From positions 186,001-250,000 of the forward strand of contig NZ_JBIGHV010000002.1 of the NCBI RefSeq assembly GCF_043555835.1: 64,000 nucleotides of DNA, written 5' to 3'. Shown here one piece after another: positions 55,001 through 58,902 of this stretch. A program made the position numbers and the translations under genes. A model generated the notes under the pieces. It was not told the origin of the DNA. It saw nothing but the letters and a program-made list of their open reading frames with translations, and ran no database searches. Numbering within the stretch: position 1 is the stretch's first letter; each line of letters starts with the position of its first letter. The stretch is from Pelomonas parva (GTDB lineage: Bacteria; Pseudomonadota; Gammaproteobacteria; Burkholderiales; Burkholderiaceae_C).

Positions 55001-55719
55001 CCGGCAGCTTCTGGCAGGCACTGGGCGACGTGGACGGCGACGGCCTGGACGACCTCAGCTACTCCGGCAACACCGGCACCAGCACGCTGATCCTGTACGG
55101 CAACGAGAACTTCACCTCGGGCATCAACACCGGCGTGCAGCACATCACCGACCTCAACGACAGCACGCCCGGCAACGGCACCATCAACGGCGGCACGCTG
55201 ACCGCCACGCGCGGCGCGGCCCTGGCCGACACGCTGATCGGCAATGCCGGCGCCGACACGCTGACCGGCGACGGCGGCCGCGACGTGCTCATCGGCGGCG
55301 CCGGCAACGACACGCTGGAGGTGACCGGCAACGCCTTCTTCCGCATCGACGGCGGCACCGGCACCGACACGCTGCGCCTGAACGGCAACGGCGCGGTCGA
55401 CTTCGGTTCGATCGCCAACACGCGGGTCGAGAACATCGAAGTCATCAAGCTGGGCAGCGGCGACCAGGCGTTGACGCTGAGCGGCCTGGACGTGCTGGCC
55501 ATGACCGGCGACACCAACACCGCCGTCGACAACGCCGCCTACCAGAAGGGCCACGTGCTGGTCATCGACAGCGACGGTGGCACCGACACCGTGACGCTGA
55601 CGGGCGTCTGGAACCAGGTGGCCACCAACCAGACCGTCTCGGGCAGCGGTTCCTACGCCGTCTACCAGTACGGCACCGACAACATATTCGCCGTCGTCGA
55701 AGACGGCCTGCCCCCTTGA
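34036..55719 (+). CDS. Giant RTX/VCBS/FG-GAP adhesin (7227 aa), type I secretion substrate
   Basis: This is one uninterrupted frame of 21.7 kb. Order of parts (residues approximate): Ala/Pro-rich head 1-65; FecR-like retention-type domain 66-180 (VVGKVRESGATARVLRDGTMVALRPGDLL); Ser/Gly linker; Calx-beta-like domain 372-475; eight ~166-aa RTX modules 488-1810; eleven 101-aa VCBS repeats 1806-2914; long RTX region with GGAGNDTL nonapeptides 2916-5176; FG-GAP/integrin-like repeats (GDVNGDGYDD) 5199-5469; four Ig-like SwmA/Big_5 domains 5472-6020; more FG-GAP and RTX blocks to 7099; C-terminal tail. There is no Sec signal and there are almost no Cys. Calcium would fold the RTX parts outside the cell. 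The three downstream genes form a complete type I secretion system, so this is its substrate. A role in attachment or biofilm is inferred from the family. Confidence 0.93.
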   Translation: MVAAQQAPQAPQNVAEATTTGTKQQLPAETVQGPEASGDVPAAAPQAGEAAGPAAAAEAPPPVVGKVRESGATARVLRDGTMVALRPGDLLLLGDVVESGDAGPVKLDLQRNGSPADDRTVSATLGAQSRLLMQTQPVGDETLVSVRLVAGTVVVGESADSLGITIETPAGRVVAKGQGVGVTVNPTSQETTVLPIGISAAVATPGAGVSVHANGSSADGSGLAVGSTGVTLQAGVETARSPDSPSAAQVTSITSLAGAGAGAGAGSGVGGSAGNVDAALSSSSSGAASVLGSTGGPAGLAGLSGFTGAAVPGSAGSTSLAPISGAGGVSSGSSGDGAPAAPLPPASVVSAPVAAPTAPAPVAPLPAPLLVPTVSVHDLVVDESTGVAQVPISLTTPTTIDVTVSVQVSGTGDGRIVAGVYSVTVLAGATEATVSVPIARDATRQAEGTLSVQVVSVVNGVAGGSPAVLTVQDQATIVAGPADTALTGGAGNDALQGGTGNDVLDGGAGRDQLNGGAGDDTLVYDANDIGADGGEGVNTLRLNGDGDLSNSLVTLRNIEALDLSGGASKAVNLSGTTVRDLLPAGQSVLLINGDAGDVIRVTEVWTPSNGPNTPAGYNDYSRPDGLGGTVVIRLAAGVELTATLTAPAGGGTVAGGAGNETLQGGSGGDVLDGGAGRDQLSGGAGNDTLVYDPNDIGADGGEGLNTLKLGGDGDLNNSLVNLRNIEALDLSGGAGKVDLSGTTVRDLLPAGQDVLVITGDAGDVIRVTEVWTPSNGPNTPAGYTDYSRPDGLGGTIVIRLAPGVELTSTLSAPASGGTVAGGAGNETLRGGSGGDVLDGGAGRDQLSGGAGNDTLVYDPNDIGADGGEGLNTLKLGGDGDLNNSLVNLRNIEALDLSGGAGNVDLSGTTVRDLLPAGQDVLVITGDAGDVIRVTEVWTPSNGPNTPAGYTDYSRPDGLGGTIVIRLAPGVELTSTLSAPASGGTVAGGAGNETLQGGSGGDVLDGGAGRDQLSGGAGNDTLVYDPNDIGADGGEGLNTLKLGGDGDLNNSLVNLRNIEALDLSGGAGNVDLSGTTVRDLLPAGQDVLVITGDAGDVIRVTEVWTPSNGPNTPAGYTDYSRPDGLGGTIVIRLAPGVELTSTLSAPASGGTVAGGAGNETLQGGSGGDVLDGGAGSDQLSGGAGNDTLVYDPNDIGADGGEGVNTLKLGSDGDLSNSLVDLRNIEALDLSGGASNVDLSGTTVRDLLPAGQDVLLINGDAGDVIRVTEVWEPSNGPDTPAGYTDYSRPDGLGGTIIIRLAPGVELTSTLTAPASGGTVAGGAGNETLQGGSGGDVLDGGAGSDQLSGGAGNDTLVYDPNDIGADGGEGVNTLKLGSDGDLSNSLVDLRNIEALDLSGGASNVDLSGTTVRDLLPAGQDVLLINGDSGDVIRVTEVWEPSNGPNTPAGYTDYSRPDGLGGTIIIRLAPGVELTSTLTAPAAGGTVDGGAGDESLQGGGGNDVLDGGAGSDQLSGGAGNDTLVYDPNDIGADGGEGVNTLKLGSDGDLSNSLVDLRNIEALDLSGGASNVDLSGTTVRDLLPAGQDVLLINGDAGDVISVTEVWEPSNGPDTPAGYTDYSRPDGVGGTIVIRLAPGVELTSTLTAPAAGGTVDGGAGDESLQGGGGNDVLDGGAGSDQLSGGAGNDTLVYDGNDIGADGGTGVNTLRLDGDADLGNSQVVLRNIEALDLGGGASGSTTQVALSSEALRALLPADGDTLRISGDAGDSVVVTEQWTLVGSTNGVTVYTREHDGDTLRLELSGGVVLSSGLDITGTADANLTETNAALTATGTLQAAYPAEPATFVAQTGVAGSNGYGSFSIDAAGAWTYTAGSAHDAFVAGTAYTDSITVATADGTQQVITVTITGSNDAAVITGTSTAALTESNASQSTGGTLSATDVDNSAAFVAQTGVAGSNGHGTFSINAAGAWTYALSGAQDALVAGTVYTDSITVATADGTQQVLTVTLTGSNDAAVITGSSTAVLTESNAAQSTGGTLAASDVDGSAAFVAQTGVAGSNGYGSFSIDAAGVWTYTMGSAHDAFVGGRTYTDSLTVATADGTQQVITVTLTGTNDAAVITGASTAALTESNTAQSTAGTLAASDVDGSAAFVAQTGVAGSNGYGSFSIDAAGAWTYTMGSAQDALVAGTAYTDSFTVATSDGTQQVITVNLTGTNDAAVITGSNAASLTESDAAQSTGGTLSATDVDSSAAFVAQTGAAGSNGYGSFSIDAAGAWTYTLGSAQDAFVAGSTYTDSLTVATADGTQQVITVTLTGSNDAAVITGSSTAALTEGNAAQSTSGTLGATDVDGSAAFVAQTGVAGSNGYGSFAIDTAGAWTYTMGSAHDAFVAGTAYTDSFTVATADGTQQVITVTLTGSNDAAVITGTSTAALTESSAAQSTSGTLAATDVDNAAAFVAQTGVAGSNGYGSFSIDAAGAWTYTMGSAHDAFVAGTAYTDSITVATADGTQQVITVTLTGTNDAAVITGSSTAALTESNAAQSTGGTLSATDVDGSGAFIAQTGVVGSNGHGSFSIDAAGVWTYTMGSAQDAFVGGQTYTDSLTVATADGTQQVITVTLTGSNDAAVITGSSTAALTESNAAQSTGGTLGATDVDSSAAFIAQTSVAGSNGYGSFSIDTAGVWTYTMGSAQDAFVAGNAYTDSLTVATADGTQQVITVTLTGSNDAAVITGASTAALTESNTAQSTGGTLAASDIDSSAAFVAQTGAAGSNGYGTFSIDTAGVWTYTMGSAHNAFVAGSNYTDSITVATADGTQQVITVTLTGSNDAAVITGTSTASLTETDAAQSTGGTLAVSDVDSTASFVAQTNVAGSNGYGTFSIDTAGVWTYTMGSAQDAFVTGTAYTDSLTVASADGTQQVITVTMTGTADTRTGTSGDDIYVVVDANDVVVENLNAGNDEVRTTLASYTLTANVEKLTFTFTGSANATGTGNVLDNVITGNVGDDLLDGGAGNDTLTGGQGNDTYIVDAAGDSVVEAASQGTDEVRTALASYTLAANVENLRLTGGSASGTGNTLDNVITGGTGNDSLYGLAGTDTLSGGDGSDLLDGGTGNDALSGGAGDDLYNVDAVGDSVTEAAGEGTDEVRTTLTSYTLGAHVENLSYSNAAFNGVGTGAFTGTGNALDNTITGGSGNDTLTGGGGNDTLIGNAGADQLDGGTGADAMTGGLGDDTYTVDDAADTVTELGGGGTDTVRTALTVYALGANVENLVFTGSADATGTGNDEFNALTGGSGNDSLSGGLGNDTLAGGAGNDLLDGGTATDTADYSAETNAVSASLASGTATDGSGGSDTFVSIENLTGGAGGDTLVGDSGANRLDGGLGNDSITGGAGNDTLIGGGGIDTAIYSASSSAVTVNLLAGTASDGLGGSDTLSGFENVQGGSGNDSLTGDNGDNLLAGNDGNDLLSGGAGNDTLQGGAGNDTLRGGAGTDSLDGGGHGIGATDGDIADYSDQATAVTASLATGTATGASIGTDTLANIEHLAGGSANDTLTGDANANILWGNAGVDTLVGGAGNDTLRGGAGNDSIDGGADIDTLSYSDINGPVIVNLGSTTHSITVRVNGVDYAYNVLAGTSQGVSQAGSTAGTDTLSNVENIVGSGGADIIIGSDGDNFIDGADGGDTLSGGAGNDTLVFDENDALVDGGAGSGDTLLVRAGISTLDLTLVRDEVLQNLEVLDISDGGVQYVKLSDADIRAMTGGLSTGTLIINGGAEDSVRLVGANWPTTGIPTEVIGSTTYNVYTYNGATLKVQAGITVGYIFSSDDTAQTSIGSSGSDVYSGNGGDDTFDAGAGEDDGDGGSGNDLMIGGAGNDTLRGGTGNDTLYGGDQANSNGSGNDTLDGGDGDDTISGADGDDILLGGAGNDNLDGGLGNDTLTGGDGNDTLSGGAGDDSLDGGAGNDSIAAGEGANTVDAGIGDDSVTAGSGNDTLDGGSGVDTIDYSAQTAAIVANLATQTASGAGIGTDVLRNFENVIGGAGNDHLTGTDGANVLIGGAGSDTLLAGAGNDSLRFDANDTLVDGGVGTDTLVIADNTLVDFTAIADDRFIGIEEIDLTGHGLQELKLDGADVLAFSDTADTLKVHGDSGDKLTLTGNWIGAGTQPVSYNGGATQPYVKFTLTIGGTVATVLVDPAVTLDIVYAGSVTNDTLTGGAGADEVDGGGGNDTLDGGAGADTLTGGSGDDTLVYDADDDLADGGTGTDTLQFRGSASGVVLDFGDLARPAAGGLRPTITGIEAINITGGGANTLVIDAASVIALSDSDALDVLGNAGDKVYLVGSWVTGATAGGYTTYTNGSATVRLQTAITVSAVVDDPNGDSDSDNPLPGATAGADVIRGLGGNDTLDGDAGADVLRGGAGDDTLVYDAADVVIDGGDGSDTLRVTANLNLNNVAGNTVTDIEVIDLVVGSGNVTLTTTGANAVALNGSANLRIEGDASDSVALLGNWVQGATAGGYTSYTLDGQTLNIAAAVVVAITYTGTALANTMEAGAGNQTLDALAGNDKLDGGAGDDTLLGGAGDDLLVYDADDAVVSGGVGNDTLQLQGAGRTLDLTDIADNVISGIEKIDIIGTGNNTLVANPDDVQALSADTETLIVTGDVGDSVRLAGNWEARGSQLLAGVTYNKFVGYATDGAQVTVLGGLKMVKGDQIVGSSGSETLTGGTGGDDIRGMAGNDTLIGGSGSDLMDGGSGDDILVYDAADTSLAGGADIDTLRVLTDGEIIDLQDPGRPATGALRPTITGFETIELNVTGANYLILDEASLAGMGASAGTVTVDGDANDVVFVDGALTTNLVLNGGVTLTALTRGTSGDDTLTGTAGQDAIKTDGGNDTIDGGAGADILDAGAGNDQVLYDAADLRVFGGTGTDTLNIRVVDADGGIAGTQNGTNSSTGDVDLTVAAGGVVKGFEVLDLRGNGNQTVRLDEASVLALSDTDRVTVMGDLGDVLNLYGGWVAKGLESDADGRIYTVLQKGSAMLQVVSEVTMKITNELGGSIAIGSSAADDVLVATNGGAITGDGDDLIRLNSMSFTGVDGGRGYDKVYFQFAGTINTPVLAPSSVTNIEEIDLAAGSGAANKLVLSTQKLAEMTDADKTLVVKGTAGTDTIDIYGEWSDIATAPDAVLNGVTYKLLTTADGGKLYYTPGVVVTQINPTPQLSAFSFNADDGALLVSAGIDKYAGWKVENAGDVNQDGIDDIIVNQLGSAFVVFGTTSMTGQFDLNNLGSQGFKINGVGPTNLPEFSDWKEQTYGVTSIGDVNGDGIDDLLASTTDTNTFRVIYGRTTWTDVDITSAGTFVTGSANGYTVNVSGFYGSGTLNTITGVGDVNGDGYDDYTLACMWSHGLTSGHESGKVYLVFGGADRGNINANTMTPAQGVIISSDAANITKIGADIAAIGDVNGDGFDDFAIGGPGLDNAGPNGQQERSGSGYIVFGKADGWGNTIVVQRDNTAPTLRSAYNPDYTFPKDNATGVPLTQNPDLHTSFTESVAMGTGYVSLYNQATGALVERFDMATGLGSQGGKAMLGSWSNIANSSLQIFAFNPLTPNTSYYVTIDPTAIKDLAGNYFAGISNSTAWNFSTTGSALNDATAPTLTANALLSFSGGSVNIATAGGSTGIFVAPTDINANPPVFRLDFTFNEHIKPYGTISFSQGGVVLETFDLQTGLGSRGGSVYYPGSGNSHVQNSNVYGLNFGTTFAGNTLTTVTLNGMQDLAGNAFNGGVAQTFTYTTAADATGPVLSNGARLHTPVDNATGVSVENAIVIQADETLLLGSSGSVQLRLTSSYNGTPVETFAWSSAPTAVNGVYTITGDHGGVLTVNNKTITLNPAANLAYNTGHDVYVAPGSLTDLSGNSATGYTTQGAFNFTTANGLVTMAGGNVVDGSLKVAINDNLEITFSETVTAGSSTPGAQFIKLWSNTGRLIESFDVADSDGTNGSQGGNVSFDGYKVVVNPGADLALAGGYYLTVDSQAIKSANAAVTTYYAGVSNTTTLDFSTEASVQIDPGQVHGEFEQQWAGQQIEGVGDVDGDGTPDFVVGSFQHVRDYNVPGNYAYGQYHLVFGQAGEWAPVQNMQQLMDAGRAVQIYGTATNILTRVVEFGDINQDGFADLLFTAGGRYADNDASPQDRLASNDGDVDSGAAFIVFGKARENWANRISIDQLGADGLEITGGLPQEQLGFSAASGDFNADGVIDMVFGMPVNHRDGYASGEAFVINGGDYSDSFSSVGTTGNNTILGDFNANRISGQQGDDILYGLGGADILRGGAGNDTIGISDLNFALIDGGTGIDTLRFVGNGIHLDTTGYAGASLRSLEKIDLTGDGDNSLTLNYIETVYLMERQLSSAYGTNVVLTVDGNAGDTLTLEGPWAVMGSDATYTTYALDGLYMKVDTDITRIVSSWTVPYQGATIDLLALPAGFRSSTVTSGRALDTAQGQYISNIGDVNNDGFADFAVRQDAVTTTTLPWYERREDGPHWEVNNTVWARYPRLNQRGDNVNSGEAYVVYGKAGGLGAVSLAAPVNGNAIKLTGSASANENLGSYLGGLGDINGDGVSDLVIGASQSSKTFTFNEGGEKSGSDPTGTNPTGSTARYETAPGAPSLSTDWNNDSWATSLEGRQYFFLGGNTALTNKTGGAITTTTLANDFNAATALPTTYNVTSNLITDLPDRGPANAEANTIYTYTTTATLADGSFIGAAGAQLGSNWAPVSLGDMNGDGFDDFVTGVGNGMRLVLGSASGWTGLDNTSNSWTQKTVTTNGNQYTNAIASAGDVNGDGYSDFVMSWDGNGATVVFGKAGNTWNATTTLGSTIAASTNVAASTFIAAESGQAINPTYTRGLGDINGDGYDDLLFAANAANDYSAKDNGGAYVLFGSASGWGSNLSLANLAASGKGFRLTGGVDFDYAGYNATQAGDVNGDGYNDFLIAAYGDDESANGTAGANGGSAYLIFGKASGWRDISLLEVQDFGIQLLGGANSAGSFWQALGDVDGDGLDDLSYSGNTGTSTLILYGNENFTSGINTGVQHITDLNDSTPGNGTINGGTLTATRGAALADTLIGNAGADTLTGDGGRDVLIGGAGNDTLEVTGNAFFRIDGGTGTDTLRLNGNGAVDFGSIANTRVENIEVIKLGSGDQALTLSGLDVLAMTGDTNTAVDNAAYQKGHVLVIDSDGGTDTVTLTGVWNQVATNQTVSGSGSYAVYQYGTDNIFAVVEDGLPP
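35497..39470 (+). repeat. Eight tandem 498-bp modules in the adhesin gene
   Basis: Modules start at about 35497, 35998, 36496, 36994, 37492, 37990, 38488 and 38986. The spacing is 498 bp, except 501 bp for the first. Each encodes GGAGNETLQGG...LVYDPNDIGADGG...LRNIEALDLSGG...VRDLLPAG...GDVIRVTEVW...YSRPDGLGG. The eighth is divergent after about 60 residues. The third and fourth appear identical over roughly 370 bp (from about 36541 and 37039), so amplification or gene conversion is recent. Confidence 0.92.
39450..42775 (+). repeat. Eleven tandem 303-bp VCBS repeats in the adhesin gene
   Basis: An approximately 101-aa unit repeats eleven times: AALTESNAAQSTGGTL, DVDSSAAFVAQTGVAGSNGYG, FSIDAAGAWTYTMGSA, YTDS-x-TVATADGTQQVITVTL and TGSNDAAVITG. 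This is the VCBS/cadherin-like domain of large adhesins, each ending with the typical NDA-V-I motif. The first copy is less regular (LQAAYPAEPATF) and the last leads directly into RTX sequence. Confidence 0.92.
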
Positions 55720-55729
55720 GAGGCTGAAA

Positions 55730-57532
55730 GTGACCATGTGGAGTGACAAGGAGCCGGCGCCTGCCGCGACCGGCGCCGCCGAACCGCCCAAGGCCGACTG
55801 GCTGCGCGAGCTGCTGGAACCGCTGCGGCCCGCCTACCGCCAGGCCTTGACGCTGGGGCTGCTGATCAACCTCATCGCCGTGGGCTCGGCGGTGTACGCG
55901 CTGCAGGTGTACGACCGCGTCGTGGCGCATGCCGGCTACTCGTCGCTGGTGGCGCTGACGGTGGGCATGTTCATCGCCATCGCCTTCGACCATGTGCTGC
56001 GCGCCGGCCGCGCCCAGCTGCTGCAGCGCGTCGGTGTGCGCATCGAGGCGCAGATCGCGCGGCGCGCCTTCCAGCGCCTGATGAACCTGCCCGCGCTGGT
56101 CCTGGAGAGCCGCCCGCCGGCCTACTGGCAGACGGTGTTCCGCGACATCGAGCTGGTGCGCGCCACCTGCGCCGGCGCCACCGCGCTGCTGCTGATCGAT
56201 CTGCCCTTCCTGTTCCTGTCGCTGGCGCTGCTGGCCGTCATCGCCTGGCCGCTGCTGCCGCTGGCGCTGGTGACCATTGCCGCCTTCATGGTGCTGGCCT
56301 GGCGCTCGGGCCGGGTCACGCGCAGTGCGGCCGAGGCCGAGCGGGCCAAGCTGATCGGCCGCGATGCGGCCATCGCCGAGCTGGCCGGCGCGCGCCTGCT
56401 GCTGAAGACGGCCGGCGCCGGCGCCACCGCCCATGCGCGCTGGGAGCAGCAGTACGCCGCCTGGATGGACGAGTCGCTGACGCGCAGCCGCGCCTCCGAC
56501 CACTACCGCGACATCGCCCACGGCATGACGACGATCAATTCGGTCGTCACCACCGGCTTCGGCGCGCTGGCCATCCTGGCCAACCTGATGACCATGGGCG
56601 CGCTGATCGCCGCCAACATCCTGGCCGGCCGCATGGTCGCGCCGCTGGTGCAGCTGGTCGGGCAATGGCAGTCCATCGGCCAGTTCATGGCCGCCCGCAA
56701 GCGGCTGGACGCGCTGTTCGCCACGGCCCAGGACCGCAGCGAGACCGGCATCGCGCTGCCCCGCCCGCAAGGCGCGCTGCGCCTGGACGGTGCCGGCTTC
56801 ACCTACCCGCGCAGCACGCAGCCGCAGCTGCAGGCGCTGTCGGGCCAGATCGGGCCGTTCGGCCTGCACGCAGTCATCGGCGCCAATGGCAGCGGCAAGA
56901 GCACGCTGCTCAAGCTGCTGCGCGGCCTGTATGCGCCGAGCGAGGGCCGGGTGCTGCTGGACGAAGGTGATCTGGCGCAGTTCTCGCAGGCAGACCTGTC
57001 GCGCTGGATCGGCTATCTGCCGCAGCAGGTGCAGCTGGTCTCCGGCAGCATCCGCGACAACATCGCGCTGGCCGAGCCGGGCATAGACGACGAGCTCGTC
57101 ATCGCCGCCGCCCGCCGGGCCGGCGCGCACGACTTCATCATGGCCTTGCCCGACGGCTACGCCACCGAGGTGGGCGAGGGCGGCGGCCGCTTCTCGGGCG
57201 GCGAGCGCAAGCGCATCGCCATCGCCCAGGTGCTGCTGCGCGACCCGCCGGTGCTGCTGCTGGACGAGCCCACCGCCGACCTCGACCACGAGGCCGAGCA
57301 GGCCTTCCTGCAGACGCTGCGCGCCCTCGCGGCCGACCACACGGTCGTGGCCGTCACGCACAGCATCGCCGTGCTCAACCAGTGCAACGGCGTGGTGCTG
57401 CTGGACAAGGGCCGAATCAGCGCCGCCGGCCCGGCGCGCCAGGTGCTGGCCGCACTCGCTGCACAGCGTGCCAAGCCGGCAGCCCAGCCGGCCCAGCACA
57501 AGCAACCGGACCCGCATCTTGAAAACGCCTGA
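55730..57532 (+). CDS. Type I secretion system ABC transporter (permease/ATPase)
   Basis: This 600-aa half-transporter follows the adhesin stop by 10 bp. GAGAGG at 55718-55723 suits a GTG start at 55730; ATG 55736 is possible. The membrane domain has about six helices, beginning QALTLGLLINLIAVGSAVYALQVYDRVV. The ATPase has Walker A GANGSGKST, signature FSGGERKRIAIA, Walker B VLLLDEPTADLD and switch His in VAVTHSI. It has no N-terminal C39 peptidase-like domain, so it is of the shorter PrtD-like type. It would power one-step export of the giant adhesin together with the HlyD- and TolC-type partners encoded next. Confidence 0.94.
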   Translation: MTMWSDKEPAPAATGAAEPPKADWLRELLEPLRPAYRQALTLGLLINLIAVGSAVYALQVYDRVVAHAGYSSLVALTVGMFIAIAFDHVLRAGRAQLLQRVGVRIEAQIARRAFQRLMNLPALVLESRPPAYWQTVFRDIELVRATCAGATALLLIDLPFLFLSLALLAVIAWPLLPLALVTIAAFMVLAWRSGRVTRSAAEAERAKLIGRDAAIAELAGARLLLKTAGAGATAHARWEQQYAAWMDESLTRSRASDHYRDIAHGMTTINSVVTTGFGALAILANLMTMGALIAANILAGRMVAPLVQLVGQWQSIGQFMAARKRLDALFATAQDRSETGIALPRPQGALRLDGAGFTYPRSTQPQLQALSGQIGPFGLHAVIGANGSGKSTLLKLLRGLYAPSEGRVLLDEGDLAQFSQADLSRWIGYLPQQVQLVSGSIRDNIALAEPGIDDELVIAAARRAGAHDFIMALPDGYATEVGEGGGRFSGGERKRIAIAQVLLRDPPVLLLDEPTADLDHEAEQAFLQTLRALAADHTVVAVTHSIAVLNQCNGVVLLDKGRISAAGPARQVLAALAAQRAKPAAQPAQHKQPDPHLENA

Positions 57533-58853
57533 CACGCTTGCGCCCCCCGCTGCGGCCGCGCCGCCCGACCGCCTCGACAGCCTGGTCGAGCGCGCCGGCC
57601 CGCCCGTCTGGCGGCGTGCCGACAAGCGGCTGACCCTGCTGATGCTGGCCGCGCTGGGCTGGTGCTTCATCGGCCAGGTGGACCAGGTCGTCACCGCGCC
57701 GGGCAAGGTCGTGCCGCAGGACAAGGTCAAGGTCGTCCAGCATCTGGAGGGCGGCATCGTCAAGCGGCTGGTGGCGCGCGAGAACAGCACGGTGAAGGCC
57801 GGCGATCCGCTGGTGGAGCTGGACCTGGCGACCGGCGGCATCAACCTGTCTGAGATGGCGGCCCGTCGCGCCGCGCTGCAGTTCGCCAAGGCGCGGCTGG
57901 AGGCCGAGTCGCAGGGCACGGCGCCGCGCTTTCCGGAAGACTTGAGCAACAGCTATCCGGCCGTGGCCGAAGCCGAGCGCTCGACCTACCGGGCCCGCCG
58001 CGAGGAACTCGCCGGCGCGCTGGAAGCCTTCAGTGGCCAGAGCTCGCAGGGCTCGCAGCGCGTGGCCGAGCTGCAGGCCAAGCTGACCTCGCTGAACGCC
58101 AGCCTCAAGCTGGCGCAGCAGGAGCTGGCCGTGTCGGAAGAGCTGGTCAAGGACAAGCTGGCCTCGCAGCTGGACCATTTCCAGCGCAAGGCCGCCGTCG
58201 AGCGCCTCAAGGGCGAGGTGGCGATGACGACGCAGGCCATCCCCGGCGCGCAGGCGGGCCAGACCGAATCGGCCGGCCGGCGCCGCGAGGAGGAGGCGCG
58301 CTTTCGGCGCCGCGCGGCCGACGAACTGGGCGAGCTGGAACGCAAGCTCACCAGCCTCGACCAGGAGCTGAGCCGCGCCACCGCACAGGAAAGCCGCGCC
58401 ATCATCCGCGCGCCCATCGCCGGCATCGTGCGCAATGTGCGCTACCAGTCCGCCGGCAATGTGGTGAAGCCGGGCGAGCCCATCATGGAGATCGTGCCGG
58501 TGGGCGAGGAGCTGGTCATCGAGGTCAGCCTCAACCCGGCCGACCGCGGCTACGTGAGCCTGAACCAGCCGGCGCTGGTGAAGATCTCGGCCTACGACTT
58601 CTTCCGCTTCGGCGGCCTGGAAGGCAAGGTCACCGCGATCGCCGCCGACACCGACGCGGGCAAGGATGAACACCCGTTCTACCGCGTCACGATCAGCACC
58701 AAGAAGAGCTGGCTGGGCAGCACCGCCGGCCACCTGCCGATCACGCCGGGCATGGTGGGTGAGGTCGACATCCATGCCGACTCGCAGTCCATCTTCTGGA
58801 TGCTGATCAAGCCCGTACTCAAGCTCAAGCACGAGGCCTTCAGGGAAGTCTGA
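57468..58853 (+). CDS. HlyD-family periplasmic adaptor of type I secretion
   Basis: This membrane-fusion protein has up to 461 aa. A short cytoplasmic part is followed by one membrane helix (LTLLMLAALGWCFIGQV). The biotinyl-lipoyl-like segment is VVPQDKVKVVQHLEGGIVKRLVARENSTVKAGDPLVELD. A long coiled coil follows (SQRVAELQAKLTSLNASLKLAQQELA...RKLTSLDQELSRATAQ). The beta-barrel part AIIRAPIAGIVRNVRYQSAGNVV-KPGEPIMEIVP ends in a family-typical C-terminus. The GTG at 57468 overlaps the transporter gene by 65 bp; a TTG at 57519 (14-bp overlap) is equally plausible, and neither has a clear ribosome-binding site. It bridges the ABC transporter and the TolC-type channel. Confidence 0.93.
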   Translation: MPSRQPSRPSTSNRTRILKTPDTLAPPAAAAPPDRLDSLVERAGPPVWRRADKRLTLLMLAALGWCFIGQVDQVVTAPGKVVPQDKVKVVQHLEGGIVKRLVARENSTVKAGDPLVELDLATGGINLSEMAARRAALQFAKARLEAESQGTAPRFPEDLSNSYPAVAEAERSTYRARREELAGALEAFSGQSSQGSQRVAELQAKLTSLNASLKLAQQELAVSEELVKDKLASQLDHFQRKAAVERLKGEVAMTTQAIPGAQAGQTESAGRRREEEARFRRRAADELGELERKLTSLDQELSRATAQESRAIIRAPIAGIVRNVRYQSAGNVVKPGEPIMEIVPVGEELVIEVSLNPADRGYVSLNQPALVKISAYDFFRFGGLEGKVTAIAADTDAGKDEHPFYRVTISTKKSWLGSTAGHLPITPGMVGEVDIHADSQSIFWMLIKPVLKLKHEAFREV

Positions 58854-58902
58854 AGCCCGCCCCGATTCTTCGCATCGATCCGCACATCAAAGGAAAAACG
58901 AC

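Noticed and set aside
47512..55791. A 2759-codon open frame on the minus strand
   Set aside because: Antisense shadow of the adhesin's C-terminal half, with no recognisable domain or start context.
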